Position numbers and translations under genes: made by a program. A stretch of 64,000 nt of DNA. It comes from Paenibacillus agricola. GTDB taxonomy: Bacteria; Bacillota; Bacilli; Paenibacillales; NBRC-103111. The stretch is from positions 62,001-126,000 of the forward strand of contig NZ_JAAOIW010000012.1 of assembly GCF_011440305.1 (NCBI RefSeq), written 5' to 3'. Positions 28,160-36,425 of the stretch are shown one piece after another. A model generated the notes under the pieces. That model did no database searches and was not told where the DNA came from. It saw only the letters and a list, made by a program, of their open reading frames with translations. Within the stretch, counting starts at the first letter, position 1, and each line of letters starts with the position of its first letter.

Positions 28160-29212
28160 CTAATGTGTTGCAGCTATCGCGGCGAGCAAACGCTCCACAT
28201 CATCTGGGTGGACATTGCCTGCGCGGTCGGTTAGTGCATTCGCCGAGGCAGCTGCTGTGGCCCGTTCCAAGCATACTTGGAACGGAAGCCCCTGTGCAGT
28301 GGCGATCGCCATGCCGGCAACGAAGGCATCCCCGCAGCCTACGGTGTTGACGGGCTGAATGCAAGGAGCCTTGATCCTGTGCAAGGCTCCTGCGTAAACG
28401 CTGACCGAGCCCTCGGAGCCAAGCGAGATCGTGATTATGGGCAAGCCTTGGCTGTGCAGGTGAAGCAGACCGGTCCTGATTACAGCCTCAGTGCTAACGC
28501 TTGAATCCGCACCCGTACCAGTATCTGTACCAGTTTCAGGGTCATCGCTAGCCTCAACCTCGCCCCGAGTGCTAACGCCAGTATCGGCTTCAATCTTGAA
28601 GCCAACTCCAGCACGAAGCCATCCAACCTGCGTCAGCAAAGCACGAACTTCGTCCTCATTGGGCTTTACAAAATCAGGAAGCGCCTTTATCCCTTGCAGC
28701 AAAGCGGAACCGCTCGTATCAAGAAAGGCGAGGCAGCCTGCCTGCTTCACAATAGCGATAAGCTGTGCATAACCATCGTCAGGCACGCCTTGCGGCAAGC
28801 TGCCCGAGAAGCAAACGATTCGGGAGCGTGCCGCCAAGTGGGCAAGCTTAGCTTGCATAAGCTGCCAGGCTTCCTCGGATATCACTGGCCCTTGCTCCAA
28901 CAGCTCGGTGGAGGACCCCTTCGACTCCTCAATCACGTTTAAACAAAGCCGTGATTCTCCCTCTACATGGATAAAGTCATGCTCGATTCCTTGCTGAGAC
29001 AAGGCATTTTCGATAAAACGTCCATTATGTCCGCCTACAAACCCCGTAGCTATAACGGGGTAGCCAAGCTGCTGAATGACACGCGCTACATTGATGCCTT
29101 TGCCTCCGGGCTCGGCGAACATTCGCTGTACCCGCGATACCTGCCCGAGCCCAAAGCTTGGCAGGTAATAGGTTTTATCAATGGCTGCGTTTAGGGTTAC
29201 AGTAGTAATCAT
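28160..29212 (-). CDS. PfkB-family hexose phosphate kinase (LacC/FruK-like) with acidic insertion
   Basis: 350 aa against ~310 usual. The 1-phosphofructokinase/tagatose-6-phosphate kinase pattern is clear: MITTVTLNAAIDKTY at the start, GGKGINVARVIQQLG (~37-51) and the catalytic NTVGCGDAFVAG (GxGD Asp, ~292). Between VKPNEDEVRALL (~192) and the next conserved strand lies an extra ~45 residues including DDPETGTDTGTGADSS, low-complexity and probably a surface loop. ATG 29212 follows AAGGAGG; the upstream in-frame start at 29242 has no site. With agaS and the aldolase it likely phosphorylates tagatose-6-phosphate (inference). Confidence 0.87.
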   Translation of the reverse strand: MITTVTLNAAIDKTYYLPSFGLGQVSRVQRMFAEPGGKGINVARVIQQLGYPVIATGFVGGHNGRFIENALSQQGIEHDFIHVEGESRLCLNVIEESKGSSTELLEQGPVISEEAWQLMQAKLAHLAARSRIVCFSGSLPQGVPDDGYAQLIAIVKQAGCLAFLDTSGSALLQGIKALPDFVKPNEDEVRALLTQVGWLRAGVGFKIEADTGVSTRGEVEASDDPETGTDTGTGADSSVSTEAVIRTGLLHLHSQGLPIITISLGSEGSVSVYAGALHRIKAPCIQPVNTVGCGDAFVAGMAIATAQGLPFQVCLERATAAASANALTDRAGNVHPDDVERLLAAIAATH

Positions 29213-29299
29213 GAATAGTAGTGCCTCCTTGGCCGGTTGCACAATTTTTGCTGTGGCAATGATATGATGCTGTAGGACTTCAAAATGTAGCCTGTGTTG

Positions 29300-30166
29300 T
29301 TATCGGGTGTCTGCCGCTTTTCCGAAGCAGCCCAGCATGCGCATCTTTTCGATCGCTGCTTCCTTCACGGCTTTTTTCGCTGGTACCATATATTTGCGGG
29401 GATCATTTTCATCGGGATTGTCTTTAAACACTTGCTTGATGGCATCAGAGAAGACGATACGGATTTCCGTAGCGATGTTCATTTTGGACATACCAAGCGC
29501 GATACAGCGCTTGACCTGCGCCTCAGGAATGCCAGATCCACCATGCAAAACAAGTGGAACCGTGACAAGCTCAGCTACGCGCTGAATGCGGGCGAAATCG
29601 ATATGAGGCATACCTTTGTAGATGCCGTGCGCCGTTCCAATAGCTGGTGCCAAGGTTGGCACACCGGTTAATTGCACGAAACGTGCGCATTCCAGCGGAT
29701 CAGCCAGCGAGGCTTCGTGCTCGGCGACGATGATCTCATCCTCAACGCCGCCAACCTTGCCTAGCTCCGCCTCCACATTGACACCCGCGGCATGGGCAAT
29801 ATCTACAATCCGTTTGGTTTGGGCGACGTTTTCTTCAAAAGCATGCATGGAAGCATCTATCATCACAGATGTATATCCCGCCCTTATACAATGAACAATC
29901 ATAGCAAAATCCGTACAGTGATCCAAATGGAGCGCAATCGGCACGCTGGAGCGATTGGCGGCTGTAGTTGCAGCCGCGGCCAAATAATCGGCACCGAGAT
30001 GCTTGACGGTTCCTACAGTCGATTGCAGAATCAACGGGGAACCCGTTTCTTCGGCGGCTTCGACAACAGCCTGCAGCATTTCAAGCGTGTGCACATTAAA
30101 GGCACCTACACCATAACCGCCGCTGCGCGCGGCTTGCAGCATGGACGTGGATGAAACAAGTGGCAT
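29300..30166 (-). CDS. class II ketose-bisphosphate aldolase (GatY/KbaY/FbaA type)
   Basis: 288 aa zinc aldolase. Key features: GAFNVHTLEMLQAVV near residue 20, the zinc region LHLDHCTDF (~80), VEAELGKVGGVED (~131), GTAHGIYKGMP (~177) and VLHGGSGIPE (~206). It cleaves tagatose- or fructose-1,6-bisphosphate to triose phosphates. RBS AAAGGAGA. It lies between agaS and the kinase gene on the same strand; tagatose bisphosphate is favoured by that context, but sequence alone does not separate the two. Confidence 0.92.
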   Translation of the reverse strand: MPLVSSTSMLQAARSGGYGVGAFNVHTLEMLQAVVEAAEETGSPLILQSTVGTVKHLGADYLAAAATTAANRSSVPIALHLDHCTDFAMIVHCIRAGYTSVMIDASMHAFEENVAQTKRIVDIAHAAGVNVEAELGKVGGVEDEIIVAEHEASLADPLECARFVQLTGVPTLAPAIGTAHGIYKGMPHIDFARIQRVAELVTVPLVLHGGSGIPEAQVKRCIALGMSKMNIATEIRIVFSDAIKQVFKDNPDENDPRKYMVPAKKAVKEAAIEKMRMLGCFGKAADTR

Positions 30167-30224
30167 GGTGGTCTCTCCTTTGAGTTTTGCGAGGCAAAAC
30201 TAGCATCGCAAGCATTAAGCTTCC

Positions 30225-31280
30225 TTATATTTTTACAACCTGCGTCAAATTGCGCGGCGAATCGGGATCGGCATGCAGGCTAAGTGCCGTGTAATAGCCC
30301 ATAAATTGCAGCGCTGGAAGATACAGCACAGCTCGTGCTTCATCTGAAATACCGCCGCCGCCAACCTCGAACACAGCATCAGCGAATGAGGTATCCTCAT
30401 CCTTCTGCGCGGTCAATACCACCACAAAGGCGCCATACTCCTGCATTTCGCGTGCGACCTTCAGCTCATATGCCCGCGCTTGCTCGGAGAGCAGCAAGCA
30501 CACCAGGGTGCCAGGCTCGACGATCGATTTAGGTCCATGGCGAAACTCCAAGGTTCCATAAGCTTCCGTCCATACATACGACATCTCCTTGATCTTGAGG
30601 CATGCCTCAAGAGAAAGGCCATATAGCGAGCCCATTCCCAAATACACATACTTAAGGAATGGCTGCTTTTGTACCAGCGAATGAATAAAAGCGTCCGCAT
30701 CCCGAACAGTTTGTCCAGCCTGTTCCTTAACTCCCGCCAATTCTGCAAGCAAATCTTCGCGACCAGCCGCTTTGGCAATCGCCGCTTGCATCATAAACGT
30801 CATACTGCTGAGCGATTTGGTCATCACGGTGCTCGTTTCTTTCCCATTGGGAGAAACTAGGCAGTCAGCCAGCTGAGCCATCGTGCTTTCTTCATAGCAG
30901 GTAATCCCGGCGATTGACCAATTTGGCAATGCTTGAAGAGCTTCCAACGCTAACACGACCTCGGTCGATTCCCCAGAGCGGGATACACCAATTGCCAAAT
31001 AATTGCGATGCGCGGGAGCCGCTTGCTTATGGAATAACAGCAATTCGGAGGAAGGATAAGCGGTTGCGCTCTTGCCCAGCCAAGCCCTGCAGGTGGAAGC
31101 CATCGTTAACGCTTGATAATAGGAAGAGCCCGAGCCGATAAAGATGATCTCATCAAATAAATCGTTGTTCAAATATTGCAGGATCCAATCCTGCTGTTGG
31201 TCTAATTGATTCCAAGCGGCGTTAAGCGCCTCTGCTTGGCCATTGATTTCTGTATACGTATGAATACCAGGTGCTGTCAT
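30225..31280 (-). CDS. agaS: AgaS-type SIS-domain sugar-phosphate deaminase/isomerase
   Basis: 351 aa with two SIS domains. First: IIFIGSGSSYYQALTMAS (~46-63) and AIGVSRSGESTEVVLA (~96-111). Second: KYVYLGMGSLYGLSLEACLKIKEMSY (~213) and EFRHGPKSIVEPGT. In the AgaS family this is galactosamine-6-phosphate deaminase giving tagatose-6-phosphate. First gene of the minus-strand operon, RBS AAAGGAGTG. No PTS or transporter gene accompanies it in the window. Confidence 0.87.
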   Translation of the reverse strand: MTAPGIHTYTEINGQAEALNAAWNQLDQQQDWILQYLNNDLFDEIIFIGSGSSYYQALTMASTCRAWLGKSATAYPSSELLLFHKQAAPAHRNYLAIGVSRSGESTEVVLALEALQALPNWSIAGITCYEESTMAQLADCLVSPNGKETSTVMTKSLSSMTFMMQAAIAKAAGREDLLAELAGVKEQAGQTVRDADAFIHSLVQKQPFLKYVYLGMGSLYGLSLEACLKIKEMSYVWTEAYGTLEFRHGPKSIVEPGTLVCLLLSEQARAYELKVAREMQEYGAFVVVLTAQKDEDTSFADAVFEVGGGGISDEARAVLYLPALQFMGYYTALSLHADPDSPRNLTQVVKI

Positions 31281-31313
31281 AGGGCAATCACTCCTTTAAG
31301 AAGATATAATGAA

Positions 31314-31342
31314 ATTATAATTCATAATTATGATTTATTCAA
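31314..31342 (-). promoter_or_regulatory. promoter of the agaS-aldolase-kinase operon
   Basis: On the minus strand TTGAAT (31337-31342), a 17-base spacer and consensus TATAAT (31314-31319), upstream of agaS. Confidence 0.75.
31317..31331. promoter_or_regulatory. candidate operator in the agaS promoter spacer
   Basis: Inverted repeat ATAATT-CAT-AATTAT between the -35 and -10 boxes. Simple and AT-rich, so it may be chance; no regulator gene is adjacent. Confidence 0.3.
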
Positions 31343-31895
31343 TCATTTTATTGATCTTTTTGCTATTAATTCTGCCATCATTGAGTCGACACTGGAGATT
31401 ACAGGGAAAACGAATGAGGATTTAATGAATGATCTTACACTCAGAAGGAAGCAGGAATAAAGAAACCGTAGTATAATGGTGGATAAAAATGGATCCTGAG
31501 GTGTTGATATGGAGACGGAGCTGCGGACATTAATTAAGCGCTTCCACATGAGAAGGTAAACATGGCCTTCAGTAGATTAAGAGCCTGGTTAAACCGTACA
31601 GTCAGACTACTCGACTTGGAGCGCCATCGATCATAATAGAGAAAGAAATATGCTGCATAAAGAGGCAAATCGGGGAGCTGCGACTCGTTTTGAATGGAGT
31701 GAGACTTAAACTGGATTATTCAGAGAGGCAGGAGTTCATTGAGCTTAATGAAATCGAGGTTTTTATGAACAAATTGCCGATAAGAGAGCGTGTTTACATT
31801 ATGAATGAGCATCTTAGGCTATCGGCTCAAGCAAAGCCTTGTCCCACAAGTATCGGCGAATGCCGACAGGCTATTTCGATTGAAGGAGGTAGCGG
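31343..31895. other. about 550 bases without a supportable gene
   Basis: Between agaS and the AT-rich orphan gene. Short open stretches occur on the plus strand (for example about 31640-31895, containing IRERVYIMNEHLRLS), but no start/RBS pairing or family match is convincing. A small hairpin TCGGC-GAAT-GCCGA lies near 31854-31867. It looks like decayed coding sequence. Confidence 0.5.
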
Positions 31896-32747
31896 ATGGA
31901 GATTCGCGATGAAAAGTGTATTTTGAATGAGGATGAACTGCAAAAATTCGAAACTTTTTTACAATACGGAAACCTTAAGGATGCAAAGTATGTATTCGTT
32001 GGTATGGAAGAAGGGTTATGGCGTTTTAATTACCAAGAGAATATACAGAGTAGAATAGATTTTCTAAATCATCATACACAATTTGTTCATTATTTAAATG
32101 AGGAAATGGGATTTGAAGGTGGTTGGTATGTAACGAATACTGATGACTCTCTTGCTCTTCTTACAGCTATTAATGGCAACCTAGAGAAGAGGGGATTGTC
32201 TGTAAGTTGGGAAGTTAATAGAAGAATTGATCAGACAATGAGGATGCAAATCCGATTGGCAGCACTCCTAGAAGCAAATCTGGATTTTTCCAATCGTCAG
32301 TCGTTTCGTCATAACGATGATTATACAGCCTATCGATTGCATAAAAGAGGTGGGCAAACTGCAATGATAGATTGGTATCCGCTGCCGAAAAAGAGCAAAG
32401 CCGATTTTCCATATTCAGTCCCGGGAAAGTTTGAAAATAGTAAAGAGTATTATCAATACTATGATACCCAAGATACAAATAGGAAAAGGATTATCAGACT
32501 TCAAAAGCATTACGAGGATTTAGGTTTTAATTTTAAGAAATTTAGCACCGGGTCAGTTCCTTCAAATTTTGATATAAAACCTAGCAAAAGGTCAAGAGAT
32601 TTTATGATAGGACATAGAGAAAGAAAAGATGGACATGTACAATTAACTGTAATGACCCCGTTTTTTGGAATGGGACAATTTAGTTACAATGATATTGATG
32701 TTATGGCAGCTTGGATCTATTCGGAAAAAGCAAAAAAACAAAACTAA
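31896..32747 (+). CDS. hypothetical protein, AT-rich orphan
   Basis: 283 aa with an excellent RBS AAGGAGG (31883-31889). Visibly richer in A+T than its neighbours. No family was recognised. Features: KYVFVGMEEGLWRFN near residue 30, a conserved-looking MIDWYPLPKKSKADF near residue 155, and a C-terminal VQLTVMTPFFGMGQFSYND strand. The layout of a Gly-rich strand early, an invariant-looking aromatic centre and a late strand-loop loosely recalls uracil-DNA-glycosylase-fold proteins, but that is a guess. Probably acquired by transfer. Confidence 0.72.
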   Translation: MEIRDEKCILNEDELQKFETFLQYGNLKDAKYVFVGMEEGLWRFNYQENIQSRIDFLNHHTQFVHYLNEEMGFEGGWYVTNTDDSLALLTAINGNLEKRGLSVSWEVNRRIDQTMRMQIRLAALLEANLDFSNRQSFRHNDDYTAYRLHKRGGQTAMIDWYPLPKKSKADFPYSVPGKFENSKEYYQYYDTQDTNRKRIIRLQKHYEDLGFNFKKFSTGSVPSNFDIKPSKRSRDFMIGHRERKDGHVQLTVMTPFFGMGQFSYNDIDVMAAWIYSEKAKKQN

Positions 32748-32903
32748 CAAAATATTAGAATTTACCACGTACCGAGGTGGATAATACACTCGGCGGCAAG
32801 TTCACGCACCTTATAGTTGTGACGAATAAGTCTGCCTGAAATCGAAAATACTGCTTAGATACGTGTTGGCTGTCAACCACAGCTAGCGGGCTAGAAACAA
32901 CCC

Positions 32904-32944
32904 AAAAGGCATAGACACCTACTTACAGGTATCTACGCCTTTTT
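32904..32944. terminator. terminator of gcvH
   Basis: AAAGGCATAGACACCT pairs with AGGTATCTACGCCTTT with a T-run on the plus side and an A-run on the other, so it may act on both strands. It lies just past the gcvH stop. Confidence 0.75.
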
Positions 32945-32971
32945 CGAATTTAATAGAGCTTCGTATTCCAC

Positions 32972-33364
32972 TTATTCAGCCGTGTATTCACGATACTGTT
33001 CAGCGGTTAGCAGCTGCTTAAGGGCTTCATGCGCACTCGCATCAATTTCCAGTTCAATCATCCAGCCTTCGCCAAAAGCATCGCTGTTTACGATTTCCGG
33101 TTGGTCCAGCAGTGTTGAGTTCACTTTGGCTACCACACCAGTCACAGGTGCGAATAAATCGGAAACGGTTTTTACCGATTCAATATTGCCGAGGCTTGCT
33201 TCGGCCTGTACTTCTGCACCGATCTCCGGCAGCTCTACGAATACGATATCGCCCAATTGGGACTGTGCGAAATCTGTGATGCCGATCCGTATGGTGTTTT
33301 CATTAATTACCTCTACCCACTCATGCTCTTTGCTGTAAAACAATTGATCCTTAACCTCCGACAT
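32972..33364 (-). CDS. gcvH: glycine cleavage system H protein
   Basis: 130 aa lipoyl-carrier protein. YSKEHEWVEV at the N-terminus and the lipoylation site K65 in NIESVKTVSDL are diagnostic; VNSDAFGEGWMIELE closes the fold. It shuttles the aminomethyl group between P, T and L proteins. It is transcribed away from the riboswitch-gcvT operon, so it is not obviously under the glycine riboswitch. No lipoamide dehydrogenase gene is in the window. Confidence 0.96.
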   Translation of the reverse strand: MSEVKDQLFYSKEHEWVEVINENTIRIGITDFAQSQLGDIVFVELPEIGAEVQAEASLGNIESVKTVSDLFAPVTGVVAKVNSTLLDQPEIVNSDAFGEGWMIELEIDASAHEALKQLLTAEQYREYTAE

Positions 33365-33505
33365 GGACTGTCCCTACTTTCAAATGTTTGGATTTTGTCT
33401 GCACATCCATAGGTACATGCGCAGAACTGATGATTACAGACTAAATCAGCGTTACTATTGATGTCAAGTTAAGTAACAAAAAACGTGTAAGATTCGAATT
33501 TGAGG

Positions 33506-33535
33506 TTGACAATAAGGTAAGAGGTAGGTTAATAA
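33506..33535 (+). promoter_or_regulatory. promoter of the gcvT leader
   Basis: Consensus TTGACA (33506-33511) and a TTAATAA -10-like element 17-18 bases on, about 40 bases before the riboswitch. Confidence 0.6.
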
Positions 33536-33568
33536 TGGTTATATGAATTTTAAATAAGCGGATGAATG

Positions 33569-33790
33569 CACAAGGAGAGACTGTCGCTTTGACGATAGCG
33601 CCGAAGGAGTAAACCCGGGAGGGTGAATCTCTCAGGCAAAAGGACTTTTGCAGGACGCAGCTCTGGAGAGCTTCCAACCAATGGTAATCGTAACGGTTGG
33701 GACACCGATGGGGAAACTATCTGTCTTTTTTGTGAATAACACAAAGGCATGCGTAGGTAACTCTCAGGTATAAAGGACAGAGTGGGAAGC
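33569..33790 (+). ncRNA. tandem glycine riboswitch
   Basis: Two consecutive glycine aptamers. The first (about 33569-33670) has GGAGAG, then CGCCGAAGGAG, CTCTCAGGCAAAAGGAC and the closing CTGGAGAG. The second (about 33671-33790) has GGGACACCGATGGGGAAAC, then AACTCTCAGGTATAAAGGAC. The paired-aptamer arrangement upstream of gcvT is the classical glycine switch that turns on glycine cleavage when glycine is plentiful. A terminator overlapping the end of aptamer 2 is the expression platform. Confidence 0.95.
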
Positions 33791-33840
33791 AGATCGGGTT
33801 ATTCATTGAATAACCTCTGCTTTTCACTCTGTCTTTTTGT
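33776..33840 (+). terminator. riboswitch expression-platform terminator
   Basis: GACAGAGTGGGAAGCAGA pairs with TCTGCTTTTCACTCTGTC (18-base arms) and a T-run follows. The inner loop is itself paired (GGTTATTCA/TGAATAACC). Its 5' arm contains the last bases of aptamer 2, so glycine binding should prevent it. Confidence 0.92.
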
Positions 33841-33908
33841 TATTCCCAACAATGGGAACTCTATAATAAACATCGCAATCCATGACTATATCTGACCGAG
33901 GTGATCTT

Positions 33909-35033
33909 ATGTCCGAATTAAAACGAACGCCATTATTTTCGATTTACAAGCAATATGGCGATGCACGAGTTATTGATTTTGGGGGCTGGGAGCTTCCCGT
34001 GCAATTTCATGGCATTCAAAAAGAGCATGACGCGGTAAGACAGCGTGCAGGCTTATTCGATGTGTCCCATATGGGTGAAGTGATTGTGACTGGGGTTTTT
34101 GCTGAAGCCTATGTGCAAAGACTGACAACGAACGATGTAACGAAGCTGCAAATTGGACAGGCGCAGTACAGCCTGATGTGCTATGAGAACGGCGGCGTCG
34201 TAGACGATTTGCTCGTGTACCGTCTGGCGGTCGACCGCTTTATGCTGGTCATTAATGCCTCCAATATTGATAAAGACGTCGAGTGGATGCGCCAACAGCT
34301 TTTTGAAGATGTAAAGTTGGAGAATATTTCCGACCATACCGCTTTGTTAGCTTTGCAGGGTCCGGCAGCCGCAACGATTATTAGTAAAGTGGTGCCAGCA
34401 GCCGTAGCTGCGACGATCAATGAATTAAAAGGCTTTACATTTTTGCCAGAGGTTGAAATCGAAGGTGTCAAAGCATTGGTGTCGAGAACAGGCTACACAG
34501 GTGAAGATGGCTTCGAATTATATGTCGATGCTGCTGATGCTGTAACCGTGTGGACGCTGCTGATGGCGGCAGGCGAGGAGCACGGCTTGCTGGCCATTGG
34601 TCTGGGGGCACGCGATACGCTGCGGTTCGAGGCGAAATTGCCTTTGTATGGGCAGGAGCTATCGTCAACGATCAGCCCGCTTGAGGCATCGGTCGGATTT
34701 TTCGTGAAGCTCGACAAAGGAGATTTTATCGGGCGTAACGCACTTATTAATCAAAAAGCAAACGGCGTTCCCCGTAAGCTTGTAGGCATCGAGATGATCG
34801 ACCGGGGTATCCCGCGCAGCCACTATCCCGTATATGCGGATGGTCGCCAAATTGGCGAGGTTACGACAGGCACCCAGTCGCCGACCTTTAAGCGGAGCCT
34901 TGGTTTGGCGCTGGTAGAGGCTGAATATAGCGCGCTAGGCACAGAAATTTGGGTGGAAATTCGCGAAAAACAGCTTAAAGCGGTTGTCGTGAAAGCTCCT
35001 TTTTATAAACGCAGTACTAACAGTACCCTATAA
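33909..35033 (+). CDS. gcvT: aminomethyltransferase (glycine cleavage T protein)
   Basis: 374 aa; GcvT fold with GGWELPVQFHGIQKEHDAVR near residue 25, LFDVSHMGE (~51), the folate-site region SRTGYTGEDGFELY (~195) and TGTQSPTFKRSLGLA near the end. It releases ammonia and transfers the methylene group from the H protein to tetrahydrofolate. ATG 33909 with GAGGTGATC is preferred over ATG 33882. First gene of the riboswitch-controlled operon. Confidence 0.96.
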   Translation: MSELKRTPLFSIYKQYGDARVIDFGGWELPVQFHGIQKEHDAVRQRAGLFDVSHMGEVIVTGVFAEAYVQRLTTNDVTKLQIGQAQYSLMCYENGGVVDDLLVYRLAVDRFMLVINASNIDKDVEWMRQQLFEDVKLENISDHTALLALQGPAAATIISKVVPAAVAATINELKGFTFLPEVEIEGVKALVSRTGYTGEDGFELYVDAADAVTVWTLLMAAGEEHGLLAIGLGARDTLRFEAKLPLYGQELSSTISPLEASVGFFVKLDKGDFIGRNALINQKANGVPRKLVGIEMIDRGIPRSHYPVYADGRQIGEVTTGTQSPTFKRSLGLALVEAEYSALGTEIWVEIREKQLKAVVVKAPFYKRSTNSTL

Positions 35034-35069
35034 AAGAAACTAACTATTACAAAATGAGGAGTGGATGTT

Positions 35070-36425
35070 GTGAAGCACCGCTATTTGCCAATGACGGAGC
35101 AAGACCAAGCTGAGATGTTCGAGACCATTGGCATTTCAACGATTGAAGAGCTGTTCAGTGATATTCCCGCGTCTGTACGTTTTCAGGGACGGCTTGATGT
35201 GTCCGAAGCGTTGGATGAGCATGAAATGTTAAAGCATATGCGCAAGCTGGCAGGGAAAAATGCCGATTTCGACAATTATACAAGCTTTCTGGGAGCTGGC
35301 ATTTACGACCACCACCTTCCGGTTGTAATTAACCATGTCATTTCGCGTTCTGAATTCTATACCGCCTATACCCCGTACCAACCGGAGATTAGCCAAGGCG
35401 AGCTGCAGGCGATTTTTGAATTTCAATCGTACATATGCGAGTTGACAGGCATGGCAGTTGCCAACGCCAGTATGTATGATGGTGCAACTGCCTTGGCAGA
35501 AGCGGGTGCGCTGGCTTCAGGAGCTACAAAGCGCAAGCAGCTAGTCGTCTCCCGTGCGATCCATCCAGAAGCGCGACAAATTGTCGCAGCGACAGCGAAG
35601 GGCTTGAACCTGGAAATTATCGAGGTGGGCACTCGCAATGGATTGACTGATCTGGAGGAGCTAGCCTCCCTTGTTACTAACAAGACGGCAGCCGTGTTGA
35701 TCCAATCGCCGAATTTCTATGGCTGCATCGAGGACTTGGGTGCTATCGATCCAATCGCGCATGGAGCGGGAGCTTTGTTCGTCGTTAGCAGCAATCCGCT
35801 TTCGCTTGGAATGCTTGAGCCTCCCGGCAAGCTGGGAGCAGACATCGTCGTTGGCGATGCACAGCCGTTTGGCATCCCCGCTTCACTGGGCGGACCAACC
35901 TGCGGTTACTTCGCCGTGTCCACTACATGGATGCGCCGGATGCCTGGACGTGTTGTCGGGCAAACGGTTGATCGTGATGGCAAGCGCGGCTTCGTGCTGA
36001 CGCTGCAAACGAGAGAGCAGCATATCCGCCGCGAGAAGGCGACCTCGAATATTTGCTCGAATCAAGCATTGCTTGCGCTGTGCGCAGCTGTCTATATTTC
36101 TACCCTGGGCAAGCAAGGGATTCAAGAGGTCGCAGACCTGAACATCCAGAAGGCGCATTATGCAGCTGACGTGTTAGGCCGTGTACCTGGTGTATCCGTC
36201 TTGTTCCCGCAAACGCCATTTTTCAATGAATTTATTATCAAATTGCCGGAAGCCACTCCGGTTGCAGCGCTGAATGAGAAGCTGTTACAAGCAGGCTTTA
36301 TTGGAGGCTACGACTTGGGCAGGGATGACGCAGCGCTCTCAGGACATATGCTTATTGCTGTAACTGAACGCAGAACCAAAGTAGAGATCGACGAATTTGC
36401 CCAACAATTGGAGGCAGCCCTATGA
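35070..36425 (+). CDS. gcvPA: glycine dehydrogenase (decarboxylating) subunit 1
   Basis: 451 aa. GTG 35070 gives [13 protein letters not shown], matching the usual N-terminus of the A subunit, with GAGGA about nine bases upstream; the GTG at 35061 overlaps that site. N-terminal half of the split P protein, without the PLP lysine. Motifs include [19 protein letters not shown] (~103) and [16 protein letters not shown] (~324). Couples to gcvPB by an ATGA overlap. Confidence 0.95.
   Translation: MKHRYLPMTEQDQAEMFETIGISTIEELFSDIPASVRFQGRLDVSEALDEHEMLKHMRKLAGKNADFDNYTSFLGAGIYDHHLPVVINHVISRSEFYTAYTPYQPEISQGELQAIFEFQSYICELTGMAVANASMYDGATALAEAGALASGATKRKQLVVSRAIHPEARQIVAATAKGLNLEIIEVGTRNGLTDLEELASLVTNKTAAVLIQSPNFYGCIEDLGAIDPIAHGAGALFVVSSNPLSLGMLEPPGKLGADIVVGDAQPFGIPASLGGPTCGYFAVSTTWMRRMPGRVVGQTVDRDGKRGFVLTLQTREQHIRREKATSNICSNQALLALCAAVYISTLGKQGIQEVADLNIQKAHYAADVLGRVPGVSVLFPQTPFFNEFIIKLPEATPVAALNEKLLQAGFIGGYDLGRDDAALSGHMLIAVTERRTKVEIDEFAQQLEAAL

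Noticed and set aside
31206-31460. 84-codon plus-strand frame opposite agaS start
   Set aside because: Overlaps the agaS promoter and first codons in antisense; composition is not protein-like in its first half.
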